Shown: one piece after another, positions 10,544-21,483 of the stretch
Layout: the number at the start of each line of letters is the position of its first letter
Numbering within the stretch: position 1 is the first letter of the stretch
Assembly (NCBI GenBank): GCA_019426215.1
Contig: CM033394.1
Span: 48,482,423-48,546,422 of the forward strand
Direction: 5' to 3'
Origin: Buddleja alternifolia
Taxonomy: Eukaryota > Streptophyta > Magnoliopsida > Lamiales > Scrophulariaceae
DNA: 64,000 bases
Notes under the pieces: model-generated
What the model was told of the DNA's origin: nothing
The model's database searches: none
The model's input: the letters and a program-made list of their open reading frames with translations, nothing else
Program-made: the position numbers and the translations under genes

Positions 10544-13500
10544 CTAAGGAGCTGCTAAGAAAATGTAACGTGCAACTTCGCAGCGTACTTCATCAATTTG
10601 CTCATCAGTATAGAAGGATTGACAATCCTTAAAGTACTGCAAGATATATGTATATATATAGAGATTAATTGCAAAGTGAAATAACATTTCAATTACCTAC
10701 CAATTAAGGTTTAATAATTTCAAAAGTAATAGAATTAAGTATATATATATATATAAGGATTATGTATACCGCTGTTGGGATTATAGATAGTCCGTGGCTA
10801 ATAATCTCTTTCATGAATCTCATAACGAAATAGCCACAATCCACCTCGTTGGTCTGCCGGGGGCACTACAAAAGCAATCAAACTTACATTGTATTAGAAG
10901 ACGAACTTCTATACGAATATATAATCTCATGAACCTAGAAAACGCTAACCTTTATAGTAAACCATTTACAGTCCGAGTTTTTGGATTTGTTGGATTGGTT
11001 GTTGCAGTTTGCACGAAATATGTGCACAGCTCTATAAAAAAATATAAAAAACAAGAAAATATGTTAAAAACAAGAAATTATGTGAAATAAATACAATTTA
11101 AAAAAATATTAAATATAATGGATACATTGATTGAATGAAAAACTTACTGATTGAATTTTAGCATCATATCATCTCGGTATTGCGGCTCACCATGCACAGA
11201 ATCCAGATAGTAAACAATCTCTTTAAATGGATTAATTGCAAGCAACAACCAATGACCCCTACAAAACATTCAAAAGATAGTTGAAAATTTGTTTTGCGTA
11301 GCTAGTTTTACAAATTAAATCGAGTCTTTAGTAGCTCACCCGGTGTTGTAAGGTGCAAAAAATAACTTATTTTGTTGTGTACTCTGCATCATAGCACGTG
11401 CTATGTACTGCACTTGTTGAACTGACGGGTCTGTTTGAGCAGCTATGGAATGTGGGCTAAGGAACCCGAAACTTGTTTCTTTTCCTTCGGGGATCACGTA
11501 GTTAAACCACAAACACCTAAATTGAGCATAAAAAATGAATTTCGAGTGACGAAAATAATCGTAGTTTAGATGTAATAAAATAATTAAAAAACTTACTTTA
11601 TGTACGCTGTAATGATAGAGGCTCCTATTTCTTGTCTACACAGAAGGTGATAGATCTCCTCCCTCCCAATGAACTCTGGAAATGAAACATTCATAATGGC
11701 TTCGTCCATATATATATTGATCTGGGCATCAATCTTCATCATCTTCGTGTACTTTCCCAGAAATACAAGGTCATTAGGGAGTCCATCTAGTTGAAGATCT
11801 GCACATATGTCTACTTCACCTGCAGGCTCGGCCACTTGAGATTTTCCTTTGACAGTTGACCGCTTCGACGTCCCTGACTTACGGTTTGCAGATGATTTGG
11901 ACTGTTTAAGCAAGAAAATAAAATATAAATGTTACACACCAAAGTATATTTAGTAACCTCAAACAAATTGTTATAATTTATTAATGACTAGCTATTAATT
12001 ACATACCGGTGCAGCAGTGACAATGACAAGACTCGCTGGCCAAGCAACAAAGGTACCCAGCGCATGAGAAATGGAGAATATTTCATCATTGAGAGGGACG
12101 GGCAGGAGTGTATTAGCCTCAACTGCAGTGTCAATGCGCACTTTCACATTGTTGGTGGCTAATTGACAGTTGTGAAGTGTTCTATCAGTCTCTGATCGAT
12201 TGTATAGCTGTCCTTTAGCCACCACACGATATGATGGAGATGAAAGTGCTAATTGACATGGAGTGATACCCTACACACACACGTATATATATATATACAA
12301 CATTATATTAGAAAGTTTTGTATGATTTACAGAAAATAGAGAGTCGCAAGTTATATGATTAATAAACAAGTTCAAATATTTTACCTCAGGAAGCATCTTA
12401 TAACCTGGTTCTGGGCTGCTATCTTTCAAAGAAATGACGTCATCTTCATGTGGCTGACGCGAGCTAGGGGCTTCCAAAACATCAATTCGTTGTTGCATGG
12501 CAACCATAGTTTCGGAGAGGTTTTTCACTATGTTTCTCAAGTTTTCCATCTCCTTTTCTGAAGCAGGCTTTGGATCCTTAAAATAGTCTCTTTGTGAGAC
12601 CCCAAAGCCAACACCCCTAACGCGACCCGGATGCTCTTTCCTTTTAATAGCTTTAGCCAATAGGTCATCTCGACTCGTGTAAGTTCCACTATGGCTAGTG
12701 CTCTCTTGTGAAATGCTCTCCTGTAATGATATATTTTTAAAAATTAAAAAAATAGTGAACCTTGTGCTTTTAATAGTATTTCAATAAAACAATTAATAGA
12801 GCTAAAATTGCCAATAACTCACCATTTCATTCACCACTCTTCTAACATTTTCGTTATCAATTTGATTTGTCGGATCGGAACGCGAAACCCTCCACACGAG
12901 TGCTCGTGTCACATCTGTACAATCGGATCCCGCATCCCTTCTTTTATTTATCTGTATTTTCATAAAAAAATATATGTATGCATTAACATAGAATTATTAT
13001 TAAAAAAATTGTAAGGATTCACTGCTAAATGAACTACATACCTCCATTTGCTCCACAACAGCATCTCCAAAACTCCCTTTCCGGTAAGGATATTCAGGGT
13101 TCTTTGCTCTTTCCTGATTGTCAATGCTTATTTTCTGTTTATTACATTATCAAATTATTAGCTAAATATAAACGCAATAACCAACAAATGAAACTGTAAA
13201 TTAAAATGACTAGCTACCTGCCAAGGTTCACCTAAGCGAACCTCTAAAAATGCCGCCCAATCGGCTTGGGATATCTCATATTGTGGAGGTGGGTTGACAT
13301 TAACATTTCCATCATCATCTCGCACATACTTTCTGCTTATGTAGCTCCTGAAGTTACGTGCTAGCCTCCCAGCTTCTGCTAGTACGTACTTTTGTCGACT
13401 TTCGTCAATATCAAACGCCAACTACAAAAAACAAACAATAAAGTATATATAAAATTATAATTTAGAGAATATGATAATATATTAACACTTACAAATAAGA

Positions 13501-13809
13501 TAATATCCAAATTACCTTCATCTCATCCCAAATGTTTTTTTTTGTTGCTGACGGGACTTTGCGCCAAGTACTAATGGCAATCGACACCTTCTGCCGAACC
13601 TGCACGCCTATATACCCAACAAATATTGATTTGTTGGGGTTAATTGGCTGACCTCTGTCATTCCAGCCGACAGGTAGCCTTATGCCTTTACTTCTGGCAT
13701 TGACAACTTTTTTCATAGCAGAGACACCTCTCCGTATGTCCTTCTCATGACCGCTATCTGATCCATATACATCATCGTCGGGAAAACTACCATCAGGATT
13801 TGAAGCCAT
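10544..13809 (-). CDS. CACTA second gene: Transposase_24-like protein with C-terminal Ulp1-like (C48) domain
   Basis: Twelve minus-strand exons chain in frame into about 727 residues: 13809-13516, 13421-13218, 13134-13042, 12951-12823, 12720-12385, 12270-12007, 11901-11597, 11516-11340, 11258-11148, 11031-10950, 10865-10770, 10636-10544. All introns have GT-AG borders and no internal stop occurs. The N-terminal half (QADWAAFLEVRLGEPWQ, RDAGSDCTDVTRAL, then a short coiled-coil-like region around ENLRNIVKNLSETMVAM) resembles plant Ptta/En/Spm Transposase_24 proteins. The C-terminal third carries the cysteine-protease pattern: GHWLLLAINP (His), YYLDSVHGEP (Asp), then CPRQTNEVDCGYFVMRFM (Cys). 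The likely role is binding the subterminal repeats, with a SUMO-protease-like domain of unknown function. The first ATG (13809) follows a possible splice acceptor, so an upstream non-coding exon is possible. Exon borders are my own splice reading. Confidence 0.82.
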
Positions 13810-13830
13810 CGACCTACAAAAGACAAATAA

Positions 13831-14043
13831 TACAGAAGTTAGATTCATATAAATTTGGCAGATTCATTTGGCAATAATAATTTCAAATAGACGTAATAAA
13901 TACAGAAGTTATCTTCATATAAATTTGGCAGATTCATTTGGCAATAATAAATTTCAAATAGACGTAATAAATACAGAAGTTATCTTCATATAAATTTGGC
14001 AGATTCATTTGGCAATAATAAATTTCAAATAGAAGTAATAAAT
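13831..14043. repeat. Three tandem copies of a 70-71-bp repeat upstream of the second CACTA gene
   Basis: Copies begin at 13831, 13901 and 13972, each starting TACAGAAGTTA and containing TTTGGCAGATTCATTTGGCA. They end just upstream of the first coding exon of the second gene, so they lie in its promoter or leader region. Confidence 0.9.
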
Positions 14044-14271
14044 CACAAAATAAACAAAATTATCCTAAACCACAAAATAAACAAAATTTAATCCTCAATT
14101 AAACATAATTAACCCCCAGCTAAACCAAATTAACCTTAAAATCAATCAACCCCTATTTCCCTTAAATTTTCCACAAAATTGGCAAATCTCAAGAATATAA
14201 ATTTTCTAGCAACTAAGTATAAATATTGAAAGAAGTCTATCATACAATTATGAAATAAATTCTAATACCTT

Positions 14272-16461
14272 TCATCGTTTTCTTTTTGTCGTTGGCTTAG
14301 CAGTCTTTTGCTTCCCATCGGTACGACCATTTTTTTTAGTACGGCGACGAACTGACGGATTAATCCATATCCCCTCTTGGTGATCTTGACGCATATACAA
14401 TTCATCATCACTTATATCCAAGTCATCGTCACTATCAATTGATTGTGAATCACCTAAGGAGATAGGGTTTTCTCCATCATCTTCACTTTCTTCATAATCA
14501 CCTTCAATACATGTATTTTTGTTTGCCGATAAAACAATGGACCACCTCTTATCAATAGGATCGGTAACAAAAAATACTTGTTTAGCTTGTGACGCTAAAA
14601 TGAAAGGTTCATCTTTGTATCCCACTCTTTCAAGGTCTACTCGAGTGAAGCCTATTTCACTATTATCGACACCATGTTTATTGTCAACCCACCTACACCC
14701 AAATACAGGCACCCGAAACCAACTATAATCAAGCTCCCATATACGTTCAATCACCCCGTAATATGATAAATCGGCATAGATAGGATTATTATCTTTCGCA
14801 CTTGAGATATGCATTGCTTGAGCTACAAGACTCACACCACTATTCTGCATTGTACTTCGTTCGTCTTGGTCTTTTGTATAGAATGTGCGACCATTGATAC
14901 GATAACCTGAATAACAAAATACTAGTCTGTCCGGACCCATCGACAGCCGTGTCAATTTATCTGAAACTGAAAGCTGTGGATTCTCTTTCTGTTTTTCTTC
15001 AAAATGCTTTCGGAACCAATCGATGAAACTCTTATTATGCTCTCTTGAAATCCAACTCTCATTTTTAATTGGATTGAATCTCCTAAGTTGGTTCTTATGC
15101 TCTTCAACATATGGGTCAACCTCATCGGTGTTGTGGAGCACATATAGGTGTGCCTGATCCCTTTGTGTAATATGAACACTAGCTAATTGTTTTCCCATTA
15201 ATCCGACTCCTTCTGTTCCCCCTCCCACAACATGAGACTTTGGGAGCTCTGCAACATTAGAATCTGTCAGATACTCTGTGCAAAATGTAATGGCTTCATC
15301 AACTATGTACCGTTCAACAATGCAACCTTCCGGTCGACTACGATTTTTCACGTAGCCTTTCAATACCTTCATATAACGCTCAGCCGGATACATAGATCTC
15401 ATAAAAGCCGGTCCACATAGTTGAGTCTCTCTAACCAAGTGAATGGGAAGATGAGTCATTATATCAAAAAAAGCAGGTGGAAAATACATTTCAAGCTCAC
15501 ACAAAGTGATGACAATTTGTTTTTGAAGTGCAGGAAATTGCTCAGGATCAAACACCTTGCTCCACATTGCTTTGAAGAAGAAACACAATTTAGTTATCGT
15601 GTCTCTCACCTTTTTTGGCAAAATGGCCCGTATAGCAATTGGTAGCAAATGATCCATGATTACATGACAATCGTGAGTCTTCAAGTGTTTTAGCTTCAAA
15701 TCCTTCATTGATACAAGACTGCTAATGTTTGAAGAATACCCTTCTGGAACTTTCACTCCATTAAGAAACTCACATAATGCAATTTTTTCTTTCCTGGCTA
15801 GAGTGTGAGCTGCTGGAGGCAAATAAGTACGTTTCCCCTTATTTGTTGGTGTCAATTTTCCTCTTATCTTCATTTCAACCAAGTCTAACCGTGCCTTTAC
15901 GCCATCTTTTGTCTTTCCGGGCACATTTAGAAGTGTTCCAATGACGCTATCAAATACATTTTTCTCAATATGCATTATATCGAGAAAATGTCTAACATGT
16001 AAAGACGTCCAATACGGCAACTCAAAGAAAATTGACTTTTTTTTCCACCCAGTTTTTGCAAGGCCACATGCAAAAGTCTTTCCAAATTTAACCTCCAAGT
16101 CTCTTACATTTTCAAACACTTCTTCACCAGTTAAGCACTTAGGAGCTCGACCTTCTTCTATATTCCCATTGAAAGCTTTCTTCCACCGACGATATCGATG
16201 GTTCCGATTTAGCCATCTCCGATGCCCTTGGAATGCATATTTCTGGGAGTGTGTCAATCGATATTGATCTGTACTCTTCACACATATGGGGCATCCACAT
16301 TGGCCATGTACACCATATCCCTCGAGGTTTGCTCTTGCCGGAAAATCATTGATTGTTCCAAATAACATGACTCTGAGATTAAAATTTTCTTCTCTCAACC
16401 CGTCATATACTTGAACACCGGTGTCCCACAACACCTTCAAATCCTCAATTAAAGGGGTCAA
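14272..16461 (-). pseudogene. TNP2-type transposase, C-terminal part (after the frameshift)
   Basis: 729 open codons continuing the transposase of 16458-17549 in another frame. Order of recognisable parts: the end of the tnp2 core (PLIEDLKVLWDTGVQVYD, then a Cys-rich GVHGQCGCPICVKS and HFLDIMHIEKNVFDSVIGTL); a DUF4218-type region (LPKKVRDTITKLCFFFKAM, MTHLPIHLVRE, MYPAERYMKVLKGYVKN); a DUF4216-type region (YYGVIERIWELDY, VPVFGCRWVDN, FILASQAKQVFFV); and an acidic then basic C-terminal tail. No ATG lies at its 5' edge; the frame opens at a TTG, so it is not a separate gene but the rest of one interrupted coding sequence. Confidence 0.9.
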
Positions 16462-17549
16462 GTGTCTATATCATTTCCAGGTTGTTTCGGCCCAGAAATG
16501 AGTATAGGCATCATTATATGCTCTCGCTTCATGCATCGCGATGGGGGAAGGTTGTAGATCATCAAAATCACCGGCCATGTACTATGTGAGCTGCTTTGCA
16601 AGCCATGAGGGTTCATGCCATCTGTAGCCAATACAAGGCGCAGGTTTCTTGATTCTTCACCAAATTCAGGGAAATCATCATCAATCTTTTTCCATTGAGG
16701 AGAATCTGAGGGATGTCGAATCTTGTCATCTTCAATCCTTTCTTCAAACCTTCTATCAGCATGCCATGTCAAGTCCTTGGCTAACTCTTTACTACTGTAC
16801 ATGCGTTTAAATCGTGGTATTATAGGCAAATACCACATGGTTTTGACAGGCGTAGATCCATTCTTCTTGTACCGTGAGGCGCCACATTTTGGACAGGCCT
16901 TCAATGATGCATAGTCAATTCTAAATAATACGCAATCATTGAGACACGCATGTATCCTCTCATATCCCATGCCAATTGAGGTTAACATCCGTTTAGCCTC
17001 ATAAGTACGATTAGGTAACACATTATCCTCAGGTAGCATGCTTTTTAATAAACCAAGCAAGTCTGTGAAACTCTTATCACTCCACCCATTGTTGGCTTTT
17101 AACTTGTATAGGTTAAGAACTGTTTTCAATCTCGTGAATTTACTACCACTATACAGTGGGGTGTTTGAATCACTTGTCAAATTGTCAAACATTTTAGGAC
17201 AATTTCGCAAATCCTCCTCAATCACATTTGTCATCTCCTCCAAACGATCAGGCTCATAATCATTCATGTTGAAATCGTGTGATGGATATGATGTACCACC
17301 CAAATCATCCAACGGGACACTGCTTTCACCGTGTCTTGTCCAACGTTTGTAGCTTTTATCAATTCCATTACACACCAAATGATCTTCCAACTCACGTGGA
17401 CTAATTCTCTTTCCAAAACAACAACGTAAACACGGGCAAGTGATCCTAGTTCGATCTGGTGCATGGTCAACCGCAAACTTTATGAACTCTTTCACACCTT
17501 TCTCATACTGTTCCGACATACGATCTGCTAAAATCCAACTTCGATCCAT
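16458..17549 (-). pseudogene. TNP2-type transposase, N-terminal part (ends at a frameshift)
   Basis: ATG at 17549. The first 75 residues are the transposase-associated domain (DRSWILADRMSEQYEKGV, then CPCLRCCFGKR with paired cysteines, EDHLVCNGID). The TNP2 catalytic region follows: CLNDCVLFRIDYASLKACPK, a zinc-like CPKCGASRY, LVLATDGMNPHG and PILISGPKQPGNDID. The frame stops at TGA (16458-16460) directly after PGNDIDT, at the point where relatives continue into PLIEDL; that text is found at once in the next frame. Relative to an uninterrupted gene the reading frame has lost one base, or four. The transposase catalyses excision and integration in autonomous CACTA elements; here it is probably inactive unless the shift is an assembly error. 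Confidence 0.9.
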
Positions 17550-18179
17550 TTTGATTCTAAATTAATCAAATTAAACAATTTTATCATCAGTTGATAGTTA
17601 AATTAATTAAATAATTTGTATTTTAATTTATTTCCCATTATTCTAGAAAAAATTCAGCAGAGTAACAACGCAAAAATTACTACCAAGTTCTCGACTTAAT
17701 CTTCACCCGGTTAGGTTGAATCCAACAAAATTCGAATCTGACGATCCGCTAAAATCCAATTTCAATCTTAATTAATTATATTTTCAGCAACTACAAATAT
17801 TGATCACCAGTCGGATCACATAAATCACATAAAACTATAGATAAAACATTATTTTTTCAGCAACTAAGTATAAATATAGATCACCAGTTGGATCAATGTA
17901 CCCTAAACCACCAAATAACCACAATTTAATCTCAAATCAAACGGAATTAACACCCGACTAACTAAAATTAATACTAAATTCAGTCAAATTCCTAGTTCCC
18001 TTAAATTTTTTATACACCCACACATACACAAATACACGCACACATACACAAATATATATACATACACTCATATATGCATACACCCACATATACACAAATA
18101 CAAGCACACATACACAAATATATATACATACACTCATATATGCATACACCCACATATACATACATCTATACATACTCTA

Positions 18180-18210
<31 letters not shown>

Positions 18211-18240
18211 TTATATTTATCTAAAAGAAAATACCAAAAC
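17550..18240. other. CACTA internal non-coding region upstream of TNP2
   Basis: Presumed promoter of the transposase gene. Parts of 17780-18010 (CAGCAACTAAGTATAAATAT, then a CCACAATTTAATC...AATTAACAC...TTCCCTTAAATTTT series) resemble 14070-14240 upstream of the second gene, so the two leaders appear duplicated. A 66-bp tandem repeat rich in ACACA and ATATA occurs twice at 18027-18092 and 18093-18158, and a TA/TG microsatellite follows at about 18180-18212. Confidence 0.6.
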
Positions 18241-18740
18241 TAAATGGACCACGGCGGCGGAAGCGGAGGTGGGCGGCAGGGGCAGCGGCGGCGGAGGTCG
18301 GCGGCGGCGGCGGCGGAGGTCGGCTGCGGCGGCGGAGGTCGGCTGCGGCGGCGGCGGTGGTAGAGAGAGAGAGAGAGAAAAACCGAGAGAGAGAGAGCAA
18401 AACCGAGAGAGAGAGAGAAAAACCGAGAGAGAGAGAGAAAACGGGAGGGGGGCGGCGGATGGTGGTGGTGGTGGTGGTGGTGGTGGTGGTGGTGGTGGTG
18501 AGAGAGAGAAAAACCGAGAGAGAGAGAGAGAAAAACCGAGAGAGAGGGCTAGATATCTAGAGAGAGAAAAAGAGATCTAGGGGGGCGGCGGACGGTGGTC
18601 TCGCGATGGTGGAGGTGGTGGTGGTGGTGGTGGTGGTGGTGGTGGTGGTGGTGTTGGTGGTGGTGGTGGTGAGAGAGTTGAGAGAGAGAGAGAGTGAGTA
18701 GGTGGTGAGAGTGAGAGTGAGAGTGAGGGGGGCCGGGTTG
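18241..18740. repeat. GGC/GGT and GAGA simple-repeat tract inside the CACTA element
   Basis: A compositional island: GGCGGC-rich sequence (18250-18360), GAGAGAGAAAAACC units (18360-18440), then (GGT)n runs at about 18460-18500 and 18610-18670 separated by more GAGA. All frames stay open through it on both strands, which explains the long Arg/Glu-, Val- and Pro-rich open frames; none is credible as a protein. Confidence 0.9.
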
Positions 18741-18756
18741 TAGAAAACCCGGCCCT

Positions 18757-19119
18757 TGTGCCAGCGGTTCTGTCGAACCGCTGGCACATGTCTGTTTGTG
18801 GCAGCGGTTCGGCTAGAACCGCTGCCACAAAGTACACTTCTGGCAGCGGTTCGGCTAGAACCGCTGCCACAAAGTACACTTCTAGCAGCGGTTCGGCCGA
18901 ACCGCTTCCATACGTGTGCTTTGTGGCGGCGGTTCGGCCGAACCGCTGCCATACGTGTGCTTTTTGGCAGCGGTTCTGGCCGAACCGCTGCCACATTCAA
19001 AATATTTTTTTTTTTTTTTTTTTTCTGAAACCTATGCCAGCGTTTTCGCTCGAACCGCTGTCATAGGTCCGAACCGAATGCCACTTTTTACAGCAGTTTT
19101 CAAAACCGCTGTCATAGGT
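18757..19119. repeat. Right subterminal hairpin-repeat array of the CACTA element
   Basis: Six clear units and one or two weaker ones with the pattern GTGGCAGCGGTTC - centre - GAACCGCTGCCAC, each about 30 bp with a centre of 0-6 bp and joined by short linkers such as AAAGTACACTTCT and ATACGTGTGCTTT. They are more regular than those at the left end. Open frames here are reading-through of the repeats and are not genes. Confidence 0.9.
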
Positions 19120-19152
19120 GCGCTGTAATAGGACTTTTTTGTGGTAGTGTAT

Positions 19153-19850
19153 GTGCATGCATGAGAAAATGTCAGATTTATTTTCTGCTTTGTGTGTCCT
19201 TTTTGTTGCAAGTTTACGGGGATTTGTTTTCCATTTTTCTTTAGATCCTTTCATGGTAGAAAAAATTCGTACTTTTTTGATGATTTTGCCTTTTGGGGAC
19301 GTTTCTTGAGTTGACCTTTGATTTCTAAAAAGCTGATTAATTATCCAGCTTTTTTTTTGTTTTTTTGCTGATATTTCATTGTAAAATTACTAGCTTTTAG
19401 CTCAACAATATGGAAATATTCATTGTAAAAGTGAATTCAAATTGGGTTCCGTCACGAATCTTAGTTGATTGCATAGTCATTATATTATACTTATTAGATA
19501 TTATAATATTATCTATGTACGTAATATTTGAGAGTGCCAAGTTCAGTGTGACTAAAAATGATCCGAATTTTATAAAAATATATTTATCATTGGAATGTTG
19601 TTTAATTTAAGAGGGTTCTATGGGTTTGGAAGAATGATAAATGTTTTCAATACCCTAATACAAGTATACAACTGTCGTTAATAATTAAAAGCAATTAATT
19701 AGGAGAGATGGACCATTAATATATAGTTTGATTACGAGTGTTAATAAGCACTCATGCACAACGTGGTAGCAAGGGCAGCGAAAGTCAAAAATTTGTACTC
19801 GGTGGGATGCCTCTCTTAATTAGTCCTCCCTTGTACAAACTTAACATATT
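19153..19850. other. Intergenic sequence right of the CACTA element
   Basis: AT-rich. It continues the original 3' flank of the ESR2-like gene interrupted by the CACTA insertion. No gene seen. Confidence 0.45.
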
Positions 19851-19859
19851 CTTACCCAT

Positions 19860-20073
19860 AACCGAGACCTATTGGTCTAGTGGTATCGACTTCTCACTTT
19901 ATGTGAGAGGTTCTGAGTTTGAATTCAGGTTACCACAACTTATGGCTCTCCCCTCTTTTATGGAGATAGATAGAGTTTTTATGACTCAAAATTATAACTA
20001 TCAACCCGAGTTTGTCGGGCTAGATTTGTAGAGTATCCCCTTCCTTTTGAATTAAAAATAAAATAAAAAGATA
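19860..20073 (+). repeat. tRNA-derived SINE (family 1, copy A)
   Basis: RNA polymerase III boxes are visible near the 5' end: an A box in TTGGTCTAGTGGTATCG and a B box in GAGGTTCTGAGTTTGAATTC about 35 bp later. The body contains GGCTCTCCCCTCTTTTATGG and TAGATAGAGTTTTTATG, shared with the copy at 22726. It ends in an A-rich tail (AAAAATAAAATAAAAAG). A 9-bp target duplication CTTACCCAT lies at 19851-19859 and 20074-20082. Non-coding; mobilised by a LINE. Confidence 0.85.
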
Positions 20074-20082
20074 CTTACCCAT

Positions 20083-21433
20083 TTGGCCCCACGTTTTGTT
20101 TAAGAGAATTAATGTTAAGTGCCACATATATCCAAAGTTAAAGGTTTGGTTGTTATAAAATAAATACGAATAACATACTCTTGATTCATCATAAGCGACC
20201 TCACAGGAAAACGAGCAACTTGATCGCCTAGACTTTTAATAAACAAAATCAAACGACAACGTGAACAAGCTGAATAATCAAAAGACCAAAAAAATGTAAA
20301 ATCTAATTCCGAAGATCAAAATTAATAATGAGGGTCACACAATTCCCTCGAGAACTATATGGCGCCAAAAGTGTCGTATTGCAAATTCCTCGACCGCCTT
20401 GGCTACCCGAGTCCTCACATGTTTAGACTTGCGTTATAGTGAAAGTGTCGGGTACGCCAATTCACACAAAAGTACGATAATCCAGTCCAAGAATATCCAC
20501 TCACACGGGACGAGCTTCCCAAAGGTGGCACCGTTGAAATTAAACCTTAATCAATTATAACAGTCGATATTGGTATAATACTCGTTATCGTATTACATTT
20601 ATGAAAGCATCCAATATTTTTACCAACATCATGAGTACTTACGTTGAGCGAGCCAGAAGTACCCCGTTACTTGAGAGTTTTATTTATATTGTACCAAAGG
20701 TACCAACAGAGCATTAAAAAGAGACCAAACTTGCCCGGTCAAAAAGAACGGAACTGCAAAGCAATATTGGAGAGGCACCACTCAACCCGAGCATAGGGAC
20801 ATTATAATATGTTGTAAATATTTTGCGAATTGTGTTTATAGAATAATAAAATATTCTTAACATTGTATTCAATAAAATTTATCATACATTCATAATATAT
20901 AAAACATAAATCAATATATTCAATAAAATTATCATACATTCATAATATATGAAAAATCAAATCGTATAAAACTCGGTAAATATGACGCTGTAACAATGGA
21001 AAGTCAGGACAGTGTCGTTGTTCTAAAGTCACGATTGCCTCCTTACGTGCAGAACCCCAATCACGACTCTAGGATAAAAGTCATTAGCTCACAGGGGTGT
21101 CTCATCTCGGGTGCACGTTACAAGGAGATTAGGAACCGATCTACCATCATGTTTCCAAAATACAAACTCTTGTTGGAAGTCTAAAATATATTCTCACAAT
21201 ATCATTTGTGCTAATAAAATGAAATATGACCTCTATATATAGTACAATAGAGTTTGACAATTGTAGAGACTTAATGGGCCACTAACAATATAATAAAATC
21301 TTCATAATCACAATATAAATAGGTCCATAATGATGAAATTTAAGTTGGTCAAATATCTCATAAAATAAGGATTGATGAGGTCTTTAGTCTAAAATAAATA
21401 AAATTTAAAATGGCACATTATGATGAATAAAAA
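20083..21433. other. Intergenic sequence, possibly old retroelement remains
   Basis: No gene recognised. The region 20190-21180 is less AT-rich and contains short stretches that could be decayed LTR sequence (TATGGCGCCAAAAGTGTCG near 20360; repeated ATTCAATAAAATTATCATACATT near 20870-20945), but I find no matching second LTR or coding domain. Confidence 0.35.
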
Positions 21434-21483
21434 TGTTGGAAATAAATAATAATTTAATTAAATTTTAAAATTTATTTCCAACA
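21434..21483. repeat. 50-bp palindrome
   Basis: TGTTGGAAATAAAT at the left and ATTTATTTCCAACA at the right are perfect reverse complements around an AT-only centre of 22 bp. The TG...CA ends resemble LTR termini, but no LTR was found. It could form a stable hairpin. Confidence 0.85.

Larger units (their letters stand above)
9973..19149 (-). mobile_element. CACTA (En/Spm-type) DNA transposon, complete
   Basis: A 9,177-bp element. The left end is CACTACTACAAAAATGACC and the right end, read backwards, is CACTACCACAAAAAAGTCC. The 3-bp target duplication TAT flanks both sides (9970-9972, 19150-19152). Both termini carry arrays of hairpin repeats built on GGCAGCGGTT / AACCGCTGCC. Two genes run leftwards: a TNP2-type transposase (17549 to 14272, frameshifted) and a multi-exon second gene (13809 to 10544, intact as read). 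This is the standard layout of plant CACTA elements. Intact ends suggest it could still be moved by an active relative, even if its own transposase is dead. Confidence 0.95.

Noticed and set aside
12355..12561. Plus-strand frames within 11.5-17.3 kb
   Set aside because: Shadows of the minus-strand CACTA genes.
18074..18580. Open frames of 168 and 67 codons rich in Arg/Glu and Val
   Set aside because: They read through GGC, GGT and GAGA simple repeats and microsatellites inside the CACTA element; the composition alone explains the absence of stops.
18557..19128. Several overlapping frames on both strands with repeated FVAAVRLEPLP or CGSGSSRTAA
   Set aside because: They are translations of the terminal hairpin-repeat array; all frames and both strands are open, and no host-like motif is present.
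20149..21483. Solo LTR with TG...CA ends
   Set aside because: Ends can be drawn at TGTTATAAA and CCAACA, but the flanking 5-mers differ and no internal or second copy is visible.
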